Under the pieces are notes generated by a model. The model saw nothing but the letters and a program-made list of their open reading frames with translations, was not told where the DNA came from and searched no databases. From the NCBI GenBank assembly GCA_900549685.1, contig UROX01000139.1, positions 1 to 6,878 on the forward strand: a stretch of DNA of 6,878 nucleotides, given 5' to 3'. This DNA comes from an uncultured Alistipes sp. (GTDB lineage: Bacteria; Bacteroidota; Bacteroidia; Bacteroidales; Rikenellaceae). Both the position numbers and the translations under genes were made by a program. Of the stretch, positions 1 to 6,878 are shown piece by piece; position 1 is the first letter of the stretch; each line of letters opens with the position of its first letter.

Positions 1-2
1 AT

Positions 3-79
3 TCCTCAATAGCTCAGTTGGTTAGAGCACCTGACTGTTAATCAGGGGGTCCTAGGTTCAAGTCCTAGTTGAGGAGCCA
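3..79 (+). tRNA. tRNA-Asn (anticodon GTT), with encoded CCA
   Basis: A complete cloverleaf can be drawn by eye. The acceptor stem is 3-9 with 69-75. The D stem is 12-15 with 25-28. The anticodon stem is 30-34 with 42-46, with a seven-base loop at 35-41 holding GTT at 37-39. A five-base variable region (47-51) follows. The T stem is 52-56 with 64-68, with loop TTCAAGT. G76 is the discriminator and CCA (77-79) is encoded. The anticodon GTT reads AAC and AAT, so this is an asparagine tRNA. No intron or mismatch is seen. It is followed at once by an intrinsic terminator, so it is the last or only gene of its transcript. Confidence 0.97.
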
Positions 80-83
80 GACG

Positions 84-117
84 AGAGGTCGCGATGGAAA
101 TTGCGGCCTCTTTTTTC
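84..117 (+). terminator. Rho-independent terminator of the tRNA-Asn transcript
   Basis: A nine-pair stem forms between 84-92 and 103-111 (AGAGGTCGC with GCGGCCTCT, one G-T wobble) around a ten-base loop. It runs directly into a run of T to about 116. It lies five bases after the tRNA CCA end, the usual place for a terminator of a tRNA unit. It also suggests that the downstream kinase gene has its own promoter. Confidence 0.88.
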
Positions 118-285
118 TTATTTCCGATGACGACTGCATGCCTTCGTCTGTCGAGGGAAGCGAGTGCGACGAGTTGTCCGGAAGCCGTTTCGTGCCTCTG
201 CCGAGGCAGGGCGATCCGGATATGCGGTGGCAGGCGCGATCGACAGCGGTCGAGTCGGGAAGTTTCGTTTTTTTAATATCGGTAC

Positions 286-3435
<3,150 letters not shown>

Positions 3436-3645
3436 CGGAGAAACGGGTTCTTCGGCGAGCTTGCGGGAACGTCCGGTCTTGCCCCGTGAAGAATCGCCAT
3501 GGAGTTCCGCCCTGTGTCGGACAACGCCGAGGCAGATGGTATCCGGTTCTGTGTCGGTCCGCCGCACGTTGCCGGTTCCGATGTACAGTCTGCGACAGCA
3601 TATCTGCTCGATCTTTTGCTGCCCGCGATCCGGAATATGATACGA
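3436..3645. other. Gene-free spacer after the kinase gene
   Basis: This 210-base stretch lies between the kinase stop codon and the hairpin at 3646. Short open frames cross it on both strands, but none encodes a recognisable domain or has a supported start. It would be the 3' untranslated part of the kinase mRNA if that transcript ends at the hairpin. I see no RNA gene or repeat in it. Confidence 0.5.
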
Positions 3646-3684
3646 GAAGGGAATGCCCGTATAACGGACATTCCCTTCGTTTTG
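3646..3684 (+). terminator. Hairpin terminator between convergent genes, possibly bidirectional
   Basis: A 15-base arm at 3646-3660 (GAAGGGAATGCCCGT) pairs with 3664-3678 (ACGGACATTCCCTTC), with one C-A mismatch and a three-base loop. On the plus strand it is followed by GTTTTG, a short T-tract suited to ending the kinase transcript. On the minus strand it starts 22 bases after the stop of the HMA gene, but the bases beyond it are only moderately T-rich. The position between two converging genes suggests it serves both; the plus-strand role is better supported. Confidence 0.72.
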
Positions 3685-3700
3685 TCGCGATCCGGTCGGA

Positions 3701-4012
3701 TTACTCCTTCTCCTTGAGAGGATCGGCTTTGACCTTGAGTTTGGCAAAACCTTTGACGATTGTCGCATCGTTGTTCTTCGATGCGTCGTAGGTGACGCTC
3801 ACCCGTTTGGTCGGAACATCGACGGAGACTTCCTTGATGCCTTTGCCCAATACGGGGATGTTGCCCATGATTTTTTCCTTGCAATGTCCGCAGCGGATGT
3901 CGGTTAGGAATACGGTCGTTACCGGTTCGTTCGCCGGTTTCCGTTCGGGAGTCGCCGCCCGGCCGAAGGCAGTCGCCAAGAGAGCCAGGCAGATCAAAAT
4001 CGCGTTTTTCAT
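3701..4012 (-). CDS. Exported heavy-metal-associated (HMA) domain protein
   Basis: A small protein of 103 residues. It begins with an apparent Sec signal peptide (Met-Lys-Asn, hydrophobic core at about 4-16, cleavage near Ala20). An HMA-fold domain of about residues 31-97 follows, with the metal-binding CxxC at Cys41-Gly-His-Cys44. Downstream, KEKIMGNIPVLGKGIKEVSV and RVSVTYDASKN match the helix and strands typical of MerP/Atx1-like domains in Bacteroidota. The expected role is binding a soft metal ion such as copper, mercury or zinc in the periplasm; the actual metal is not shown by the sequence. The C-terminal end is Lys/Glu-rich. It starts 35 bases after the stop of the TonB-dependent receptor on the same strand, so the two are very likely co-transcribed. 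An AGGA lies three bases before the ATG. The frame stays open far upstream, but only this ATG gives a signal peptide. Cys8 is too early and lacks a lipobox, so it is not a lipoprotein. Confidence 0.92.
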   Translation of the reverse strand: MKNAILICLALLATAFGRAATPERKPANEPVTTVFLTDIRCGHCKEKIMGNIPVLGKGIKEVSVDVPTKRVSVTYDASKNNDATIVKGFAKLKVKADPLKEKE

Positions 4013-4047
4013 CGTTCCTGTTGTTTTTATCGTTCGTGATTCGGTTG

Positions 4048-6369
4048 TCAGTAAAGGTTGAAGCGGAATCCCGCATAGAACTTCCGGCCCATCAGCGGTC
4101 CCCAGACCACCGACGAATTGAACGATGCGACGAAGGGATCGTCGCCGGGCCGGAAGGCGTGGCCATCGACCGTGATGGGATCGTGCTGTCGGTAGTTGCC
4201 GATGTTTTCGCATCCCACGTACAGGTCGAAGCGTCCCAGTTTGCGAGTGGCCTGGACGAAAAAGATCGGATAACGGGGCGAGTACCGCGATACGGTCGGA
4301 TTGCCGTCGAGCGCAGGCAGACGGCTCGGACCGTTGAGCTGGGCCGTGAAATCGAATACCCATCGGCGGAATTGCGAGGCATACTGAACGTTGAGCAGCG
4401 CTTTGTATCGGTCCGTGAGCGGCCGTTCCACCCGTTCGACCGATCCGTCGGGCCGGTCGAGCGTGATGGCGCTTTCCGTATAGCGGAACGTCGCGAAGAT
4501 GTCGAACCTGAGAGAGGGTTTCCACGTGAAGTCGATCTGGTAGGAGTTGGTATAGGAGAGTCCTTCGGACGTGTAAAACATCACGTAGTCGGGGGCGAAT
4601 TCCTGATCGGCGATCACTTGGTTGTAGAATCGAGTCCGGAAAAAGTCGAAGCTCAACGAGGCGTCCTCTTTTCCGACGAGTCCGAAGGTTTGCGTGAGGC
4701 TTCCTCCGAAGGTGAGCGCTTTCTCCATGCGGTCGAAATCGGCGGAAAGTCCGCCGGGGAAACGAAACTCCCGGCCGGTGGCCAGCACGCCGATCCGGTC
4801 CGCGATGAGGTTCGCCGAACGATAGCCCAGTCCCGCGGAAGCGCGGAGCACCGTCGAGGAGGTCATATCCCAGCGCAGATGGCCGCGCGGGGTCAGATAG
4901 AACTTTTCGAAATAGGTGTTGTAATCCCCTCGCAGACCCGTTACCAGAGTGAATTTGTCTTTTATCGAGTAGGTGTATTCGGCGAAAGCGCCCGCTTCGT
5001 GTTCGTCCCGGTCCAGCCGGTAGTTGCCCGTCGTGCCGAGCCACGGGGTGGGGTTGAGCAGATATTCCCGGTAGAACCGCATCTGTGCCGACACTCCCGC
5101 CATGAGCGAGGAGCGCCCCGAAAAGTATCGGTTGTACATCGCCTTGGCCGAAAGTCTTTTTTCGTGGCCGTCGTAGTCGTTCAGACCGAAATAACCGTCC
5201 GTGTCGAAGTGGTCGAAATCGATGATTGCCGCTATGTTCGACTGCAATTCCGAGGAATCGGCGCTGTTCAGGACCGGTTCTCCGACCGGCATGCCCAGTT
5301 TGACGTATGCGTCAATGCCCCGGTTGCGGATATACGATCCGTAGATACCCCGGTCGAGCATTTCGTCCCGCATCGATTTCCTGTATCCGGACATACCGCC
5401 CAGACGGTCTTCCTGCAACAGTTTCCAGCCCCAGCGCAGTTGCAGTCCGTTGTCCGCCGTGTAAAGCCATTTGTTGGCCACGTCGATCAGGTCCGTTTCC
5501 GGCTGGTCGCGGAAACCGTCGCGGTTGTGATCCGTCTTCCGGACGTCGGGACTCAGCGAGCCGTGAAGCAGCAGGACCGTCGATAGTTTTCCGTCCGCAG
5601 TGACGGGCAGCGCCGTCGTGACGTTGGCTTCGGTGCGCAGCTCGTCGTCGAGATAAAGGTTCGCGAACAGACGCTCGGCGTCGGTCGGCTTGCGGTGTTC
5701 CAGATTGATCTGCCCTGCGATGGCCTCGTGTCCGGCCGTTACCGATGCGACGCCCTTCGAAATCTGGATCGACTTGAGCCACATTCCCGGGATATAATTC
5801 AGTCCGTACGGAGCGTCCAGCCCCGACATGATCGGACGGCTTTCGTCCAGAATCTGCGTATAGGTTCCGGCCAGACCGAGCATCTTGATCTGCCGGGCGC
5901 CGGAGATGGCATCGCCGTATCCGACCGTCACCGCGGCCGAATTCTCGAAACTTTCGGCCAGATTGCAACATGCCATTTTGGTCAGTCCAGCGAAAGAGAT
6001 CGTTTCGTTCTTGAACACGCCCTCTGCACGGATATAATTACCCTGCATCCGTCCCTGGACCGTGATTTCGTCGATTACGACGTCGGAGGGGCGCAGGTCG
6101 AACTCGACGGAAGTCGTTCCGGTTTCGACCTCTACCGTATCGTTGGCGTAACCTAAAAAAGAAGCGACCAGCCTGTCGTGCCCCGCCTCGCGGGATAGTA
6201 CGAACCGGCCCGCCGTGTCGCTGATGGTTCCTGTCGTAGTGCCGGCCCAGTGCACCGATACGCCGGGCAGGGGCGTTCCGCTGCCGGTCACTTTCCCCGT
6301 AAGCGATTGGGCTGCCGCGCGATTTCCGAGCGACAAGGCGACCATTACGAAAAATAGTGTGTATTTCAT
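4048..6369 (-). CDS. TonB-dependent outer-membrane receptor, putative metal-related
   Basis: Outer-membrane transporter of 773 residues, normal length for the family, using proton-motive energy through TonB. The signal peptide is MKYTLFFVMVALSLGNRAAA, with cleavage likely before Gln21. A carboxypeptidase-regulatory-like domain occupies about 21-93 (LTGKV, GVSV, TDTxGRF-like and FLGY features). A TonB-box-like VIDEITVQG follows at 98-106. The plug spans about 115-220 and includes a Cys-Cys pair at 134-135, IKMLGLAGTYTQILDE and the conserved SIQISKGVASV and AIAGQINLEHRKP. The rest is the beta-barrel, rich in alternating aromatic residues and ending in FRFNLY. This subfamily is often encoded beside HMA-domain proteins in Bacteroidota, and here the HMA gene follows directly; uptake of a metal or metal complex is the best inference, not proven. 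I chose the ATG at 6367-6369. An upstream in-frame TTG at 6388-6390 would lie within the putative -7 promoter element and spoil the signal peptide. Confidence 0.93.
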   Translation of the reverse strand: MKYTLFFVMVALSLGNRAAAQSLTGKVTGSGTPLPGVSVHWAGTTTGTISDTAGRFVLSREAGHDRLVASFLGYANDTVEVETGTTSVEFDLRPSDVVIDEITVQGRMQGNYIRAEGVFKNETISFAGLTKMACCNLAESFENSAAVTVGYGDAISGARQIKMLGLAGTYTQILDESRPIMSGLDAPYGLNYIPGMWLKSIQISKGVASVTAGHEAIAGQINLEHRKPTDAERLFANLYLDDELRTEANVTTALPVTADGKLSTVLLLHGSLSPDVRKTDHNRDGFRDQPETDLIDVANKWLYTADNGLQLRWGWKLLQEDRLGGMSGYRKSMRDEMLDRGIYGSYIRNRGIDAYVKLGMPVGEPVLNSADSSELQSNIAAIIDFDHFDTDGYFGLNDYDGHEKRLSAKAMYNRYFSGRSSLMAGVSAQMRFYREYLLNPTPWLGTTGNYRLDRDEHEAGAFAEYTYSIKDKFTLVTGLRGDYNTYFEKFYLTPRGHLRWDMTSSTVLRASAGLGYRSANLIADRIGVLATGREFRFPGGLSADFDRMEKALTFGGSLTQTFGLVGKEDASLSFDFFRTRFYNQVIADQEFAPDYVMFYTSEGLSYTNSYQIDFTWKPSLRFDIFATFRYTESAITLDRPDGSVERVERPLTDRYKALLNVQYASQFRRWVFDFTAQLNGPSRLPALDGNPTVSRYSPRYPIFFVQATRKLGRFDLYVGCENIGNYRQHDPITVDGHAFRPGDDPFVASFNSSVVWGPLMGRKFYAGFRFNLY

Positions 6370-6387
6370 GCCGTATTGTCTGCACTG

Positions 6388-6418
6388 CAAAGATGCGGAT
6401 TAAATACGTTACGGAAAA
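6388..6418 (-). promoter_or_regulatory. Probable promoter of the TonB receptor-HMA operon
   Basis: Read on the minus strand, 6395-6388 is CATCTTTG followed by CA, one base off the Bacteroidota -7 consensus TAnnTTTG. A TTTT lies 19 bases upstream (6418-6415), at the spacing expected for the -33 element, although the consensus there is TTTG. Transcription would begin only a few bases further on, leaving a very short leader of perhaps 10-15 bases before the ATG at 6369. Confidence 0.6.
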
Positions 6419-6452
6419 ATACCGTTCTAAATTCAAACAGGTATTTATGCGC
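6395..6452. repeat. Imperfect inverted repeat over the receptor promoter
   Basis: TAAATAC at 6401-6407 is exactly inverted as GTATTTA at 6441-6447. The arms extend imperfectly outward (GCGGAT at 6395-6400 versus TGCGC at 6448-6452). A smaller inverted pair, ACGG at 6411-6414 and CCGT at 6422-6425, sits inside it and flanks the putative -33 element. It could be an operator or upstream activator site. In AT-rich promoter DNA, arms this short can also arise by chance. Confidence 0.3.
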
Positions 6453-6640
6453 TTAAATTACCCTCGTTTAGGCATTGCGATCTTTCGATCCGTCCGGTCG
6501 TTCACGCTTCCGGATCGCGTATACCGACTGGTCCCGTTTCCCGAAACCGGAGGGCGGATAATACTCCGGACAACTCGCTCGTATCCGTTTCGGACCGGTG
6601 CATGAAAAAGATGAGGTCGGGCAAAATTGTCCCGCACGGC
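6453..6640. other. Intergenic region between divergent genes, no gene seen
   Basis: This is the central part of a 319-base stretch (6370-6688) between the receptor start and the Rrf2 start. It is clearly more GC-rich than the promoter-proximal flanks. A seven-base inverted repeat CGATCCG (6486-6492) and CGGATCG (6511-6517) could form a hairpin with an 18-base loop, but no T-tract follows. The short open frames crossing it on both strands resemble no known protein and lack supported starts. Confidence 0.5.
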
Positions 6641-6670
6641 TTCCGTACATCGAAATATATATTATTTTTG
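6641..6670 (+). promoter_or_regulatory. Probable promoter of the Rrf2-family gene
   Basis: TATTTTTG at 6663-6670 is an exact match to the Bacteroidota -7 consensus TAnnTTTG and lies 18 bases before the ATG at 6689. A weak TTCC (6641-6644), 18 bases upstream, is the only candidate for the -33 element. The leader would be very short, about 10 bases. The surroundings are strongly AT-rich, unlike the GC-rich DNA just upstream. Confidence 0.6.
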
Positions 6671-6674
6671 TACG
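6644..6674. promoter_or_regulatory. Candidate operator: inverted repeat enclosing the Rrf2 -7 box
   Basis: CGTACA at 6644-6649 is exactly inverted as TGTACG at 6669-6674, with a 19-base AT-rich spacer that contains most of the -7 element. A dimeric regulator bound here would block the promoter, and Rrf2 proteins commonly repress their own genes. The arms are only six bases, so the site is a suggestion and not a firm call. Confidence 0.35.
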
Positions 6675-6688
6675 AAAATTTGTTCTGT

Positions 6689-6878
6689 ATGCTTTCCAAG
6701 AAAACCAGATACGCTATGCTCGCCCTCGCGTCGCTGGCCCGGGAATACGGGAAAGGCGTTGTGCCGATCGGCCGGATCGCCGCCGAAGAGAAAATTCCGC
6801 AACGATTTCTGGAAGGCATTCTTTTGCAGATGAAAAACCGAGGCTGGCTGGGCAGCGTCCGAGGGAAAAGCGGCGGCT
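6689..6878 (+). CDS. Rrf2-family transcriptional regulator (5' part, cut by window end)
   Basis: The first 63 codons of a winged-helix DNA-binding regulator. The protein opens MLSKKTRYAMLALASLAREY, the classic Rrf2 start (S-K-x-x-R-Y-A-L-x-A-L-x-x-L-A). A helix-turn-helix follows with PIGRIAAEEKIPQRFLEGIL at 26-45, where the family has I-A-x-x-x-x-I-x-x-x-Y/F-L-E-x-I-L. The wing then begins with RGWLGSVRGKSGG. The family includes IscR, NsrR, CymR and RirA, which sense Fe-S clusters, nitric oxide, cysteine metabolism or iron. The cysteines that would show cluster binding normally lie beyond residue 90 and are outside this window, so the signal cannot be told. It is transcribed divergently from the metal-related receptor operon and may regulate it, itself, or genes further downstream. 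The ATG is placed by its fit to the family start; there is no clear Shine-Dalgarno sequence. Confidence 0.9.
   Translation, partial: MLSKKTRYAMLALASLAREYGKGVVPIGRIAAEEKIPQRFLEGILLQMKNRGWLGSVRGKSGG

Noticed and set aside
3..79. tRNA-Asn as an integration site for a mobile element
   Set aside because: No copy of the tRNA 3' end, integrase or phage gene is visible in the window; the genes after the tRNA look like ordinary chromosomal genes.
3499..3717. 72-codon plus-strand open frame between the convergent genes
   Set aside because: It runs through the terminator hairpin and into the end of the HMA gene, matches no known family, and has no promoter or ribosome-binding site.
3989..3991. HMA protein as a lipoprotein through Cys8
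   Set aside because: The residues before Cys8 do not form a lipobox, and the cysteine is too near the N-terminus, within the hydrophobic core; a normal signal-peptidase site near Ala20 fits better.
4013..5044. Upstream in-frame extension of the HMA gene to a start inside the receptor gene
   Set aside because: The extension reads out of frame through the receptor barrel as an Arg-rich shadow. The ATG at 4012 gives a proper signal peptide and normal length.
4021..5586. 521-codon open frame on the plus strand opposite the TonB receptor
   Set aside because: It is antisense to a well-supported receptor gene; the translation shows no domain, signal peptide or membrane segment.
6616..6636. Hairpin CGGGCAA/TTGTCCCG upstream of the Rrf2 promoter as a terminator
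   Set aside because: The stem is short with a bulge, there is no T-tract after it, and no gene ends nearby on the plus strand.
6468..6819. Minus-strand open frames between the receptor and the Rrf2 gene
   Set aside because: They cross the Rrf2 promoter or its coding sequence and look like no known protein.

Overview
The window looks like chromosomal DNA of a Bacteroidota, most likely a Bacteroidales. The evidence is a SusC-type TonB-dependent receptor with a carboxypeptidase-regulatory-like N-terminal domain, a hybrid sensor kinase with an ABC-substrate-binding-like periplasmic domain, start codons mostly without Shine-Dalgarno sequences, and promoter elements close to the Bacteroidota -7 box TAnnTTTG. 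The composition is fairly GC-rich for the group (mid-50s percent by eye), which would fit Rikenellaceae such as Alistipes. That genus-level placement is only a guess.

Layout: a complete tRNA-Asn(GTT) with its own intrinsic terminator opens the window (3-117). After about 170 bp without a gene comes a large plus-strand gene (286-3435) for a hybrid histidine kinase: signal peptide, periplasmic sensor domain, one membrane segment, two PAS-like domains, HisKA, HATPase and a C-terminal receiver. A hairpin (3646-3684) lies between it and a convergent minus-strand pair. That pair, read from 6369 down to 3701, is a TonB-dependent outer-membrane receptor followed 35 bp later by a small exported heavy-metal-associated (HMA) protein with a CGHC metal site. 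At the right edge, divergent from the receptor, is the start of an Rrf2-family transcription regulator, cut by the window end after 63 codons.

How the genes may work together: the receptor and the HMA protein look like a two-gene operon for handling a soft metal ion, probably copper or a similar metal, across the outer membrane and periplasm. This is inferred from the HMA fold and CxxC motif and from a Cys-Cys pair in the receptor plug. The divergent Rrf2 gene is a plausible but unproven regulator. The region between the divergent genes carries a recognisable promoter for each side and two inverted repeats that overlap them. The hybrid kinase is probably an independent unit, since nothing links its ligand to the metal genes.

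No CRISPR array, insertion sequence, phage gene or clearly novel system is visible. The most useful leads are the promoter and operator architecture of the receptor/Rrf2 intergenic region and the metal-handling inference.
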